A DNA stretch of 52,819 nt from Acidobacteriota bacterium (GCA_016201285.1 JACQDE010000076.1:1-52819), one strand, 5' to 3'. Counted from the first letter of the stretch, positions 27,543-36,455 are shown. A program made the numbers and translations. The notes: generated from the letters alone by a model not told the origin.

Positions 27543-28655
27543 ATGAGCAAACCGGAAAAACTGCCGGCGCACGCCATCATTATCGCGGGAGGCCGCGGCA
27601 CGCGATTCTGGCCGCGCAGCCGCACACGCACGCCAAAACAGTTGTTGAACATCGTCGGAGCGAAGACCATGCTCGTGCAGACGGTCGAGCGGCTGCGGCC
27701 GGCGTTCCCCGCCTCGCGCGTCTGGGTAGTGACGAACACCGAACAGGCCGCCGCCGTGCGCAAGCAGCTTCCCGGAATCGCGGCGTCGCGCGTGCTCGCG
27801 GAACCCGTCGGACGGAACACCGCCGCCGCCATCGGCCTCGCCGCGGTGCATCTGGCGCAGCAATCAAACGATGCGCTGATGACCGTCCTGCCCGCGGACC
27901 ACTACATCGCGCAGCCCGAGCACTACCGGAAGATTGTTGCTGCGGCGCTGCAGGTGGCGAGTACGCCGGGCCAATTGGTCGTGCTCGGCATTCCGCCGGC
28001 GCATCCGGAAACCGGCTTCGGTTACATCGAGCGCGCGCGGGAGGCAGAAGCCTCCGGCGGCTTCCCGGTGTTCGCGGTCGAGCGCTTCACGGAAAAGCCG
28101 GCGCTGGCCGTCGCGCAAGAGTACGTCGCGTCGGGGCGCTACTACTGGAATGCGGGAATGTTTTTCTGGCGCGTCTCGACATTCATCGAGCGGCTGAAGA
28201 AATACCTGCCGGCGACGCACGGCGCGCTGATGCGCCTCGGAGATGCGATCGGCACGCGGCGCTACGCCGCCACTCTGAAGCGGATCTATCCGAAACTCGA
28301 AAACATCTCCGTGGACTACGCGATCATGGAGCGCGCCACGCAACCAGGCGAGCCGCCGAGCGTCTTCGTGCTGCCCGCGGAGGTCGGCTGGAGCGACATC
28401 GGCTCGTGGGCTGCGGTGCACGAGCTGCAGGCGAAGACCCCCTCGGAAAACGTCTCCGCCGGGCCGCATTTTGTGCTCGACGCCACGGGTAACATGTTCT
28501 GGAGCCCGCGAAAATTCGTCGCCGCCATCGGCGTAAAAGATTTGATCGTCGTGGAAACGCCCGATGCGTTGCTCATCTGCCCGCGCGACCGCGCGCAGGA
28601 CGTGGGCAAAATCGTGAAGTGGATCGAGCAAAACAAGAAGAACTGGCTCTTGTGA
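27543..28655 (+). CDS. manC: Mannose-1-phosphate guanylyltransferase
   Basis: A 370-residue nucleotidyltransferase making GDP-mannose from mannose-1-P and GTP. The signature is at the start (AIIIAGGRGTRFWPRSRTRTPKQ), then VLPADHYI, ETGFGYIE, FTEKPA, YYWNAGMFFWR and VGWSDIGSWAAV. It is the short form without a fused phosphomannose-isomerase cupin, which fits the separate manA just upstream. ATG 27543 is 11 bases after the manA stop. Confidence 0.93.
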   Translation: MSKPEKLPAHAIIIAGGRGTRFWPRSRTRTPKQLLNIVGAKTMLVQTVERLRPAFPASRVWVVTNTEQAAAVRKQLPGIAASRVLAEPVGRNTAAAIGLAAVHLAQQSNDALMTVLPADHYIAQPEHYRKIVAAALQVASTPGQLVVLGIPPAHPETGFGYIERAREAEASGGFPVFAVERFTEKPALAVAQEYVASGRYYWNAGMFFWRVSTFIERLKKYLPATHGALMRLGDAIGTRRYAATLKRIYPKLENISVDYAIMERATQPGEPPSVFVLPAEVGWSDIGSWAAVHELQAKTPSENVSAGPHFVLDATGNMFWSPRKFVAAIGVKDLIVVETPDALLICPRDRAQDVGKIVKWIEQNKKNWLL

Positions 28656-28689
28656 TCCGCGCGGTCGTCTGATTCCTCAACCGCCTTCG

Positions 28690-28738
28690 CCGCTGCTGCT
28701 TCCTTTGTCTCCTCTGCTTCCTTTATACTTCTCTGCTT
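28690..28738 (+). repeat. Pyrimidine-rich heptad-like leader before the phosphohexomutase
   Basis: A run of C/T with occasional G/A up to the start codon, divisible into 7-bp units such as TTCCTTT, GTCTCCT, CTGCTTC, CTTTATA, CTTCTCT. No Shine-Dalgarno sequence is left in front of the ATG at 28739. Confidence 0.55.
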
Positions 28739-30148
28739 ATGTCGCAGATCAAGTTCGGCACCGATGGATGGCGCGGCGTGATTGCCGAGGACTACACGGA
28801 CGAAAACGTCCGCAAGGTTACGCAGGCGATCGCGCGGTACGTGGTGCGGTGCGAAAAACCTGAAAACGGCGTGCTCGTGGGCTACGACACGCGCTACGGC
28901 TCGGAGCGCTTTGCGCGTATCGCCGCGGAAACCATCGCCGCCACCGGCACGCCGGTATGGCTGGCGGATTCGTTCTGTCCCACGCCGGCGATTTCGCTGC
29001 TGGTGCGGCTGCGCGGCGCGGCCGGCGGCGTGATGATCACCGCCAGCCACAATCCCTACAAATGGAACGGCATCAAGTTCAAGGCCAGCTACGGCAGCTC
29101 GGCTTCGCCGGCCATCGTCGCGCAGATTGAAAAAGAGCTGGAGCAGGTGCTGGCCGAAGGAATGCCTTCGCTGCCCGCGCGCAACGGCTTGATTCATTCG
29201 CTCAACGTGCGCGCGCCATATCTCGAAGCGCTGGAAAAACTCGTGGACTGGGAACGGCTGCGCGCCGGCAAGTTCCGCTTCTGCGTGGACCCCATGCACG
29301 GCGCGGCGCAGGGGCTGTTGCGCGAAATCCTCACCAAGCATGGCGTGGCGTGCGACGAAATCCGTGGCACGCGTGACCCGCTCTTCGGCGGCGTGAACCC
29401 GGAGCCCATCGAGCCGCACGTCGAAGCGTTGCGACAGGCCATCCGCCAGGGCGGCTACGACGCCGGGCTCTGCGCCGACGGCGACGGCGACCGCATCGGC
29501 GCGATGGACCGCGACGGCACGTTCGTCACGCCGCACCAGATTTTTTCCATCCTGCTGTGGCACCTGGCCGGCACGCGCAAGCTGCCCGGCGACGTGGCGA
29601 AGACATTTTCCTCCACCAAGATGGTGGACAAGATCGCCGCGAAGTACGGACGGAAGCTCTACGAGACGCCCATCGGGTTCAAGTACATCTGCGAGCTGAT
29701 GCTGGAGCGGGACATCCTGCTGGGCGGCGAGGAAAGCGGCGGCATCGGCACGAAGCTGCATCTGCCGGAGCGCGACGCCACGGTGATGGCATTGCTGCTG
29801 GCCGAAGTGATGGCCTGGCACGGGAAAAACCTCGGCGAGCTGGTGCGCATGCTGCACGCTGAGTTCGGCGAGCACCACTACGGCCGCGTGGACCTCGAGC
29901 TGAAGCCTGGGCAGAAGGAAAAAGCGATCGAGTATTTTTCTGCCGAAAAGCTCGACCGCGTGCTCGACTGGCCGGTGACGCGGCGCGAGAGCATGGACGG
30001 CGTCAAGGCCTACCTCGGCGAGATCGGCTGGGTGATGGTGCGCGCTTCGGGCACCGAGCCGATGCTGCGCATCTATTCGGAAACGACGAAGCCGGAAACC
30101 ACGCGGCGCGCGCTCGAAGGCGTGAGCGCGCTGGTGCAAAAGTTGTAG
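28739..30148 (+). CDS. Phosphoglucomutase/phosphomannomutase
   Basis: A 469-residue alpha-D-phosphohexomutase. Phosphoserine loop: MITASHNPYKWNGIKFK. Metal loop: CADGDGDRIGAMD. Sugar loop: GGEESGGIG. Phosphate loop: RASGTEPMLRIYSE. The second half of the pathway (mannose-6-P to mannose-1-P) is the likely job because manA and manC precede it; glucose-1-P is also possible. It begins FGTDGWRGVIAEDYT. Its TAG stop is part of a REP-like GTAG head. Confidence 0.92.
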   Translation: MSQIKFGTDGWRGVIAEDYTDENVRKVTQAIARYVVRCEKPENGVLVGYDTRYGSERFARIAAETIAATGTPVWLADSFCPTPAISLLVRLRGAAGGVMITASHNPYKWNGIKFKASYGSSASPAIVAQIEKELEQVLAEGMPSLPARNGLIHSLNVRAPYLEALEKLVDWERLRAGKFRFCVDPMHGAAQGLLREILTKHGVACDEIRGTRDPLFGGVNPEPIEPHVEALRQAIRQGGYDAGLCADGDGDRIGAMDRDGTFVTPHQIFSILLWHLAGTRKLPGDVAKTFSSTKMVDKIAAKYGRKLYETPIGFKYICELMLERDILLGGEESGGIGTKLHLPERDATVMALLLAEVMAWHGKNLGELVRMLHAEFGEHHYGRVDLELKPGQKEKAIEYFSAEKLDRVLDWPVTRRESMDGVKAYLGEIGWVMVRASGTEPMLRIYSETTKPETTRRALEGVSALVQKL

Positions 30149-30197
30149 GGGCGGACCTGCGTGTCCGCCCAGTGGGGCGCACACATTGGTGCGCCCC
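30145..30197 (+). repeat. REP-like double hairpin at the phosphohexomutase stop
   Basis: GTAG at 30145-30148 (containing the TAG stop codon) is followed by GGGCGGAC/GTCCGCCC (30149-30170, 6-base loop) and then GGGGCGCAC/GTGCGCCCC (30174-30197, 6-base loop). No T-tract follows, so it is not a simple intrinsic terminator. Confidence 0.75.
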
Positions 30198-30228
30198 TGC
30201 AGATGCCGAAAATTCCAGGGAGCCAATC

Positions 30229-31110
30229 GTGAAACGACGCCTCTACCAGCTCGATGTTTTCACCAGCAAGCCATTCGCCGGGAACCCCCTGGCCGTGATC
30301 ACCGACGGCGACGGCCTCTCCGCGCAAAGAATGCAGGCCATCGCACGGGAGATGAACCTTTCCGAAACGGTCTTCATCCAGAAGCCGACCGACAACCGCG
30401 CGCTGGCGCGGCTGCGCATCTTCACCACGACGCAGGAGCTGCCGCTGGCGGGGCATCCGGTGATTGGCACGTGGTACCTGCTCGCGGAGCTGGGCGTAGT
30501 GCCGGCACAGGACGGGGCAGTACACGTCTGGCAGCAGACCGGCGCGGGCGTGCTGCCGGTGACGATTGAGTTCAAGGACGGCCATCCGGCGCGCGTGACG
30601 ATGACGCAAAAGGCGGCGCGGTTTTTTCCGGCACGCGTGCCCAAGGCGGCGCTGATGCAATCGCTCGGGCTGAAGATCGCCGACCTGCACGCGTCGCTGC
30701 CGCTCGAGTACGTCTCCACCGGAATCTTCAACCTGATGGTGCCGCTGCGCGGCCGCGCGGCGCTAAAGAAGATCAAGATTGATATTCACGCGCTGGCGAA
30801 TCTGATCGCCGAGCACGGCGTGCTGGCGTACTGCTTCGCGCTGGGCGGGCCGGGCAAGGCGTTCGCGCGCGGAATGATTCCCTGGGAGCTGCTCGAGGAC
30901 CCGGCCACGGGCTCCGCGGGCGGCTCGCTCGCAGCGTACCTGGTGCGGCACAAAAAACTCGAGGCCGGAAAGCATCTCGAAATCACGCAGGGCGTGGAGA
31001 TGGGCCGGCCGAGCCGCATCCACGTCACCGTGCAGTGCGACGGCTCGAAGCTCGTGCCGCAGGTGAGTGGCGCAGCGGTGCGGATCTTCGAGGGCCACAT
31101 CGAAGCCTGA
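30229..31110 (+). CDS. PhzF-family isomerase/epimerase
   Basis: A 293-residue diaminopimelate-epimerase-like protein. The N-terminal half holds LYQLDVFTSKPFAGNPLAVI and the catalytic glutamate in MNLSETVFIQ; FTTTQELPLAGHPVIGTWYLL and the C-terminal phosphate loop DPATGSAGGSLAAYL are family hallmarks. Substrate unknown; most members outside phenazine clusters have no assigned reaction. GTG 30229 follows CAGGGAG. Convergent with nusB. Confidence 0.85.
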   Translation: MKRRLYQLDVFTSKPFAGNPLAVITDGDGLSAQRMQAIAREMNLSETVFIQKPTDNRALARLRIFTTTQELPLAGHPVIGTWYLLAELGVVPAQDGAVHVWQQTGAGVLPVTIEFKDGHPARVTMTQKAARFFPARVPKAALMQSLGLKIADLHASLPLEYVSTGIFNLMVPLRGRAALKKIKIDIHALANLIAEHGVLAYCFALGGPGKAFARGMIPWELLEDPATGSAGGSLAAYLVRHKKLEAGKHLEITQGVEMGRPSRIHVTVQCDGSKLVPQVSGAAVRIFEGHIEA

Positions 31111-31114
31111 GTTC

Positions 31115-31197
31115 AGAAAACAGAAAAGAGAAAATAGAAAAGGGGAAGATTCAGCCTCTCCAGTGTCCTGTTTTCTCTTTTCTATTCTCTATTTTCT
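31115..31197. repeat. Inverted heptad arrays between convergent phzF-like gene and nusB
   Basis: Four perfect tandem heptads AGAAAAN at 31115-31142 (AGAAAAC, AGAAAAG, AGAAAAT, AGAAAAG) face four complementary heptads at 31170-31197 (GTTTTCT, CTTTTCT, ATTCTCT, ATTTTCT) across a 27-base loop. The structure can work as a bidirectional terminator. The right array encodes the last residues and stop of NusB. Confidence 0.75.
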
Positions 31198-31595
31198 TGA
31201 ATTGCCTTATGCACGGCATCGAGCACGCCGTTGATGAAGGGCGGAGCTTCGGCGGAGGAAAACGTCTTGGCAAGCTCGACGGCCTCGTCGAGAACGACTT
31301 TGTAGGGCGTCTCGCCGCGGCGCAGTTCGTGAGTGGCGAGGCGCAGGATGGCGCGGTCAATGGCGGCCATGCGGTCGAGCCGCCAGTTCGAGGCGTGCTG
31401 CACAATCAATTCGTCGAGTGACTTCAGCTCGGAGACGGCGCCTTCGAAAAGCTGATTGGCGAAGACGCGGGTATTTTTCTCCGAGCGGGCGTTTTTCCAG
31501 AAGCCGGACTCGACACGCCACGGCTCCTGCTGGGTCATTTCCCACTGGAACAGCATCTGGAGGGCGTACTCGCGCGCCTTGCTTCGCAGGGCCAT
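31182..31595 (-). CDS. nusB: Transcription antitermination factor NusB
   Basis: A 137-residue all-helical protein that binds boxA RNA with NusE/S10 in rRNA antitermination. MALRSKAREYALQMLFQWEMTQ at the start and RMAAIDRAILRLATHELRRGETPYKVVLDEAVELAKTFSS.EAPPFINGVLDAV are diagnostic. ATG 31595 is one base after the ribH stop; the frame upstream is a shadow of ribH. ribH-nusB pairing is standard. Confidence 0.93.
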   Translation of the reverse strand: MALRSKAREYALQMLFQWEMTQQEPWRVESGFWKNARSEKNTRVFANQLFEGAVSELKSLDELIVQHASNWRLDRMAAIDRAILRLATHELRRGETPYKVVLDEAVELAKTFSSAEAPPFINGVLDAVHKAIQENRE

Positions 31596-31596
31596 G

Positions 31597-32112
31597 CTAC
31601 TTGCGCTTCCGGCGCGGGGCAGGCGCGGATTTCTTTGGCGGATTGGCCGCGGAGATTTTCCGGGTGAGGTTGGCCATTTCCACGGCGGCGAGACCGGCTT
31701 CGAAACCCTTGTTGCCGCCTTTGAGGCCGGCGCGGTCGATGGCCTGTTCGAGCGTGTCGCAGGTGAGGACGCAGAAGGCCAGGGGCACGCCGGTGTCCAT
31801 CTGAGCAAGCTGGATGCCGCGCGCGGATTCGGAGCAGACGTAGTCGTAGTGCGCGGTTTCGCCGCGCAGAATGCAGCCGATGCAGATTACGGCGTTGTAC
31901 TTGCCGGATTCGGCGAGCTTCTTTGCAGCGATGGGGATTTCGAACGAGCCGGGAACGCGCACGACGTCAACCTGGTCGGAGGCGGCGCCGGCGCGGGCCA
32001 GCGCGTCGAGCGCGCCCGCGAGCAGCCGCTCGGTGATGAAGCTGTTGAAGCGGCTGACGACAATGGCGAAGCGCAGGCCCTCGGCTTTCAGCATGCCGTA
32101 GATGGTGTTCAC
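31597..32112 (-). CDS. ribH: 6,7-dimethyl-8-ribityllumazine synthase
   Basis: A 171-residue lumazine synthase, the penultimate riboflavin step. Conserved blocks are [55 protein letters not shown] and [17 protein letters not shown] basic Pro/Lys/Arg tail ([14 protein letters not shown]) is extra. The GTG start at 32112 overlaps the stop of the upstream Hsp70-like gene (GTGA); [15 protein letters not shown] is the expected N-terminus, so the overlap is probably real. Confidence 0.93.
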   Translation of the reverse strand: MNTIYGMLKAEGLRFAIVVSRFNSFITERLLAGALDALARAGAASDQVDVVRVPGSFEIPIAAKKLAESGKYNAVICIGCILRGETAHYDYVCSESARGIQLAQMDTGVPLAFCVLTCDTLEQAIDRAGLKGGNKGFEAGLAAVEMANLTRKISAANPPKKSAPAPRRKRK

Positions 32113-33467
32113 TGGTCAAAGCCCTCGGGATAGTATTTCAACTTCGCAAAATAGGGGTGACTAGCGCCAATGCAAACCGCAAGCTGCGCAAGTCGGTCCT
32201 CTGAGTACCCCTGAGTAGCAAAAGAAGGCAGTGCGCACCTGGTAGATTTTGTATTGCCAGCGACTTCTGCAGCGACCCCTCGAGCAACCAAGGCCGTCTT
32301 TACTCGATCCACAACCGTCCGCGCGATTGGTTTTACAGAGCTTGAGCCGCCCGTCAATACAATCTGCAGCGGCGGAAATCTGTGGCCGTAAAGGTATCTC
32401 TTATCGGGCAATTGGCGGACATAATGTTCAACGCGCTCCGCAATTGACGTGCACCATTCACGAACGTACGGTTTCTCATACCAGTCTGTGGCACCACTGG
32501 TTTTGTATATCTCCGCTTCCTCGGGTGTCGTTTTCCGACCTTGGGCCTCCCAGTCTGCGTGTATCCTCTCAGTCAACCAATTCCCTGCTCTCTCGAATGC
32601 CGGAGCCGCTGGTAACCAAAGGAGCGCAGGACCGGTGGGGGCATCCGTTCGCGGATCCGGCAAGATAGTCCGGAGCATGTACCCAAAGTCTGTTGAACCC
32701 GCCCCAATGTCAACGACGAGTAGCTTGCGAATCCGTGCATGCTGATTTGGATCTACTGCCCCCCCATCGAAAAGCTCCGATTCGAGTTCTGCAAGTTGAG
32801 GTAGGCCAGCAGCGCAGGATTCAAAGACGAGTTGCCACTGAATGTGACCTGCATTCCCTGCCAGAGATCGGGAATAAGCCTCGTGGCTGTAAGTTTCAGG
32901 CAATGGGGTGAGAGAGGGTAGGCTGCTGAGGTGCCGCTCCACCGCGCTTCGCAATTGGGGAGCCTGCATGTGAAAAGAATCTTCAACGGAAACTACGCTA
33001 GTCATTTCGATGAACCCGGTGAGAGCTACAAACGCAGCATCACGGAAATTCTGCAAAGCAGGAACTGCGTGCTGCGAAATCCAGTTCGGATGTGAGAATC
33101 TTATCGTCAATTCATCTGTATCCCGTAGTGAGAGGTCCTTTTCATTTAGTTTCCTTTCTGCGTCCGCCAATAAAGCAAGCAAGGAAAAGACAACAGCCTC
33201 CCCAAGCGTAACACCCAGCTTTCTTCTAGGCCCCTCCCAGAAAGATTGATCGGGGTCGTTGATTAGCTTTCGCTTGAGGGCTGCTTCGCCTTCCAACGCA
33301 GCGTAGTGAGTCTGCAAGGGGAACATTGCAAGAGACTCACCAATGCGCCAAACCCGCGAATCCCAAACCGTGCCGACGTACCTGTGGTTCAACAAGTCCT
33401 GGTAGCACCATTTGGAAGAGTGAGTTCCCCAGTCGATTCCTAAAAAAGCAACCGGCATGATCTTCAC
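32109..33467 (-). CDS. Divergent Hsp70/actin-fold ATPase (Hsp70-like protein)
   Basis: A 452-residue protein of the actin/Hsp70/hexokinase superfamily. Phosphate-1: [18 protein letters not shown] near residues 7-23. Phosphate-2: [18 protein letters not shown] near the middle. Adenosine motif: [14 protein letters not shown] near the C-terminus. There is no Hsp70 peptide-binding domain; after the adenosine motif about 70 residues remain. It shares a four-base ATGA overlap with the gene upstream, whose C-terminus looks GrpE-like, and a GTGA overlap with ribH downstream. Base composition is visibly AT-richer than ribH, nusB and the fatty-acid genes, which suggests transfer. Function unknown. Confidence 0.7.
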   Translation of the reverse strand: MKIMPVAFLGIDWGTHSSKWCYQDLLNHRYVGTVWDSRVWRIGESLAMFPLQTHYAALEGEAALKRKLINDPDQSFWEGPRRKLGVTLGEAVVFSLLALLADAERKLNEKDLSLRDTDELTIRFSHPNWISQHAVPALQNFRDAAFVALTGFIEMTSVVSVEDSFHMQAPQLRSAVERHLSSLPSLTPLPETYSHEAYSRSLAGNAGHIQWQLVFESCAAGLPQLAELESELFDGGAVDPNQHARIRKLLVVDIGAGSTDFGYMLRTILPDPRTDAPTGPALLWLPAAPAFERAGNWLTERIHADWEAQGRKTTPEEAEIYKTSGATDWYEKPYVREWCTSIAERVEHYVRQLPDKRYLYGHRFPPLQIVLTGGSSSVKPIARTVVDRVKTALVARGVAAEVAGNTKSTRCALPSFATQGYSEDRLAQLAVCIGASHPYFAKLKYYPEGFDQ

Positions 33468-34561
33468 CTCGACACGGATTCAAGAGGCTCCGCAAGTGCC
33501 CGAATGACGACTATAGAACGCGGTGGATTTGACCACTCGACCCATGGCCTTCGCAACCTGGCTGTCCCAGTAGGGGTGCCTCGCACATCGTGATAGACAG
33601 GGTCATACTTGACAGTTTGTCCTACGTCTCCCTTAAGAAGTAGTTTGAAGTGCCTTGCACAGATGGTTTGAAATCTTTCAAAAGCTTCGCGAAAGATTTG
33701 GTTCTCAGTCGAGCTGTCAAACAAGAACAACAGAAGACTCGCTGCTTGCCTAACCTCAGGATCCTCAGCAGGGTTTGCGAATTGAACCGCGGAACTCTCC
33801 CTCGAGACACCCAACGTCTGCAAAATCCACTCCTGACTGGCGAAAGGTAGGCTCGCCCCTTTCTCCTTTGACAATCTCTTAACTGCGTCCACGATATCCT
33901 GGCGCAGTTGGGGATGGCCCTGAGTTGAACCGTAAAGCCAAGCTAACTCAACAACATTTCCTTCCTTTAGCAGGGCCAACACATCTGACTCAGTGCGCTC
34001 AAATAAGGAGTTGAGCCTGTCCTTAACTGATCGATTCAAGATGGATTCGTACCGGCTAGTACCTAGAATCTCTTTAGCTGACGCCAAGAATGTCAGGGCA
34101 TGTCGCCACGACGAGGAGCGCTCTGTTAATTCACACAACTGCCAAACCAGGTCGAAACATCGTGAGGAGAATCTCGACAAACTTCCTTTCTTTCTGTTTT
34201 TTGCTGCGTTCAGCATTGGCTCAGATTCTCTTGCATTCTCATGAGCACGGAGTAGAGAAAGGATGAGATCCACAGCGACGCGAACAGAACCATCGGAAAA
34301 GAACGCAGCTTGCCCCTTCGATTTGCCTGCCCGTCTTATCCACTGGCCAAACTTCAGTTGGAGATTTGAGATCTGACCGCGACCAAGTTCAGAGGAGAGC
34401 GGCTTGAACTTGGATCTTATACTCTCGAAAAGCCTGGTTGCGTCAATTGTAGATCTGATCGCAACTTCAGGACTCTTTGTACACTTCAATAAGAGAAGGC
34501 ACTCCTCCAGTTGGGGAGGCGGGAGGCTCCCTGAGTTTCCGGCCGTCTTTTGGTGAGGCAA
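33464..34561 (-). CDS. Helical protein with GrpE-like C-terminus, partner of the Hsp70-like ATPase
   Basis: A 365-residue protein of mostly helical sequence (for example LEECLLLLKCTKSPEVAIRS and EVRQAASLLLFLFDSS) ending in a beta-rich segment DVGQTVKYDPVYHDVRGTP followed by RLRRPWVEW and SIVVIRALAEPL. The G-x2-V-x-YDP-x2-H pattern with a terminal RA.V.P strand resembles the GrpE beta-domain, the nucleotide exchange factor of Hsp70. The TTG start at 34561 is chosen for GAGAGG seven bases upstream; TTG 34606 is the longest option but has no SD. AT-rich like its partner. Annotation by motif and context only. Confidence 0.55.
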   Translation of the reverse strand: MPHQKTAGNSGSLPPPQLEECLLLLKCTKSPEVAIRSTIDATRLFESIRSKFKPLSSELGRGQISNLQLKFGQWIRRAGKSKGQAAFFSDGSVRVAVDLILSLLRAHENARESEPMLNAAKNRKKGSLSRFSSRCFDLVWQLCELTERSSSWRHALTFLASAKEILGTSRYESILNRSVKDRLNSLFERTESDVLALLKEGNVVELAWLYGSTQGHPQLRQDIVDAVKRLSKEKGASLPFASQEWILQTLGVSRESSAVQFANPAEDPEVRQAASLLLFLFDSSTENQIFREAFERFQTICARHFKLLLKGDVGQTVKYDPVYHDVRGTPTGTARLRRPWVEWSNPPRSIVVIRALAEPLESVSR

Positions 34562-34692
34562 GTTATTACCTCTCGAGGATAGTGGATAATCTTGCTTTCG
34601 TAGCAAAACTACAATCGCTGGACATGCCCACAGATGAAGCTAAAGGTACCGGGTAAGTCCGACACAAACCGTAGGACAGCCCCCCGCTGCAC

Positions 34693-34716
34693 GGGCGACC
34701 TTCCGGTCGCCCCTAC
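34693..34716 (-). repeat. REP-like hairpin at the enoyl-CoA hydratase stop
   Basis: On the minus strand, GTAG (34713-34716) then GGGCGACC/GGTCGCCC with a 4-base loop. The TAG of GTAG is the stop codon of the enoyl-CoA hydratase gene, the same arrangement as at 30145. Confidence 0.75.
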
Positions 34717-35495
34717 TTTCCTTTGAATTGCGCCGGGCGCTTTTCCAAAAACGCCTTCGTGCCTTCGCGCATGTCCTCGGTGGCGGCACAGAGGCCGAAG
34801 AGCGTCGCTTCGAGGAACAGCCCTTCTTTCTGCGGCATCTCCATGCCGTGCTCGATGGCGTCCATGGCGAATTTTACGGCCAGCGGGGTGTTGGCGATGA
34901 TTTTTTTCGCCAGGGCCTCGGCCGCGGGCATCAGCTCCGCCGCTTCGTAGATGTGGTTCACGAGGCCGATGCGCAGCGCCTCTTCGGCGTTAATCATGTC
35001 GGCGCCGAGAATCATCTCATGCGCCATGCCCTTGCCGACCAGCCGCGGCAGGCGCTGCGAGCCGCCGTAGCCGGGGATGATCCCAAGCTTCACTTCGGGC
35101 TGGCCGAGGCGCGCCGCTTTGCTGGCAAGACGAATTGTACACGCCAGCGCTAGCTCACAGCCGCCGCCAAGCGCAAAACCGTTGATGACGGCGATGGATG
35201 GTTTTCCCATCGTCTCCAACATATGGAGAACGCTTTGACCAAAAAGCCCGGTTTCGCGGCCGCTGACGGGATCGCACTGGGCGAGCTCGCCGATGTCCGC
35301 GCCGGCAATGAAGGATTTTTCACCCGCGCCGGTGAGAATGAGCACGCGGACGCCGGCGTCGTCGCGGGCGTCGGAGAGGATGTCGCGCAGCTCTTCCATG
35401 GTCTTGCGGTTGAGCGCGTTCAAAACTTTCGGGCGGTTGAACGTGATGTACGCAATCTGGTCTTTCTTTTCGTAGAGCAGATTTTCATAAGCCAT
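34713..35495 (-). CDS. Enoyl-CoA hydratase (crotonase family)
   Basis: A 260-residue crotonase that hydrates trans-2-enoyl-CoA. YITFNRPKVLNALNRKTMEEL, SFIAGADIGELA (oxyanion hole), INGFALGGGCELALACTIRLAS and the second glutamate region LGIIPGYGGSQRLPRLVG are present. It is at the promoter-distal end of a three-gene set with a 3-hydroxyacyl-CoA dehydrogenase and a thiolase, consistent with short-chain beta-oxidation or a reverse butanoyl-CoA route. Confidence 0.92.
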   Translation of the reverse strand: MAYENLLYEKKDQIAYITFNRPKVLNALNRKTMEELRDILSDARDDAGVRVLILTGAGEKSFIAGADIGELAQCDPVSGRETGLFGQSVLHMLETMGKPSIAVINGFALGGGCELALACTIRLASKAARLGQPEVKLGIIPGYGGSQRLPRLVGKGMAHEMILGADMINAEEALRIGLVNHIYEAAELMPAAEALAKKIIANTPLAVKFAMDAIEHGMEMPQKEGLFLEATLFGLCAATEDMREGTKAFLEKRPAQFKGK

Positions 35496-35523
35496 CAGAT
35501 GAGTGCTCCTTTGGGGCGCGAGC

Positions 35524-35558
35524 AGTTGACAGTTGTCAGTGATCAGTTGTCAGTGTTT
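35524..35558. repeat. Heptad tandem array between the hydratase and dehydrogenase genes
   Basis: Five consecutive 7-bp units: AGTTGAC, AGTTGTC, AGTGATC, AGTTGTC, AGTGTTT. It fills the gap just downstream of the dehydrogenase stop. Confidence 0.75.
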
Positions 35559-35570
35559 CGAGTTTCCCTC

Positions 35571-36455
35571 TTATGTCAATTGCATCGGCTTCGGGTTTTT
35601 GGGGTCGGCGTAGTCGTAGAAGCCGCGGCCGGCCTTGCGGCCATTCCACCCGGCCAGCACCATGCGCTTGAGCAGCGGCGGCGGGGCGAAGCGGCGTTCC
35701 TTGAACTCGTCGAACATCACATTGGCGATGTAGTAGGTGGTGTCGAGGCCGACGAAATCGAGCAGCGTGAGCGGGCCCATCGGGTAGCCGCAGCCGAGCT
35801 TCATCGAGTTGTCGATGTCCTCGATCGAGCCGACGCCTTCCTCGAGCGCGCGGATGGCGTCGAGCAAGTACGGCACCAGCAGACGGTTGACGATGAAGCC
35901 GGTGCGGTCGCTGGTGCGCACGGGCGTTTTGCCCAGCCGCTTGGCGAACTCAACCATTTCGTCAAACACCGCCGGGTCGGTGGCGATCGTTCGTATGACC
36001 TCAACGAGCTTCATCACCGGCACGGGATTGAAGAAGTGCAGGCCGAGGAAGCGATCGGGGCGCTGCGTCGCCGTCGCCATCTCGGTGATGCAGATAGACG
36101 AAGTGTTGCTCGCGAAGATCGCTGTCTTGGGGCAGAGCTTCTCGAGCTCGCCGAAGAGTTCTTTCTTTGCGGGAAGCTGTTCGATGATGGCCTCGATGAT
36201 CAGGTCGCAGTCCTTAAGCGCGTCGAGGCTGGTGGCGCCGGAAAGGCGGCTGCGGGTGTTGTCCCGCTCCGCGTTCGTGAGCGAGCCCTTCTCGGCCATG
36301 CGTTGCAGGTTTTTCTCAATGGACTTGAGGCCCTTGTCCAGCAGCTCCGGCGTGACTTCACGGACCACAACGGTGCAGCCGGCCTGCGCGCAGACCTGCG
36401 CGATGCCGGAGCCCATCAGGCCGCAACCCACGACTCCGACTTTCTGTATTGCCAT
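35571..36455 (-). CDS. hbd: 3-hydroxybutyryl-CoA dehydrogenase
   Basis: A 294-residue NAD(P)-dependent 3-hydroxyacyl-CoA dehydrogenase. N-terminal Rossmann fold KVGVVGCGLMGSGIAQVCAQAG; catalytic histidine region DRFLGLHFFNPVPVMKLVEVI; C-terminal domain DRTGFIVNRLLVPYLLDAI and MGPLTLLDFVGLDT. ATG 36455 is chosen for GGAGGAATC just upstream; the longer frame runs into a repeat-rich spacer. Acts between the adjacent hydratase and thiolase. Confidence 0.93.
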   Translation of the reverse strand: MAIQKVGVVGCGLMGSGIAQVCAQAGCTVVVREVTPELLDKGLKSIEKNLQRMAEKGSLTNAERDNTRSRLSGATSLDALKDCDLIIEAIIEQLPAKKELFGELEKLCPKTAIFASNTSSICITEMATATQRPDRFLGLHFFNPVPVMKLVEVIRTIATDPAVFDEMVEFAKRLGKTPVRTSDRTGFIVNRLLVPYLLDAIRALEEGVGSIEDIDNSMKLGCGYPMGPLTLLDFVGLDTTYYIANVMFDEFKERRFAPPPLLKRMVLAGWNGRKAGRGFYDYADPKNPKPMQLT

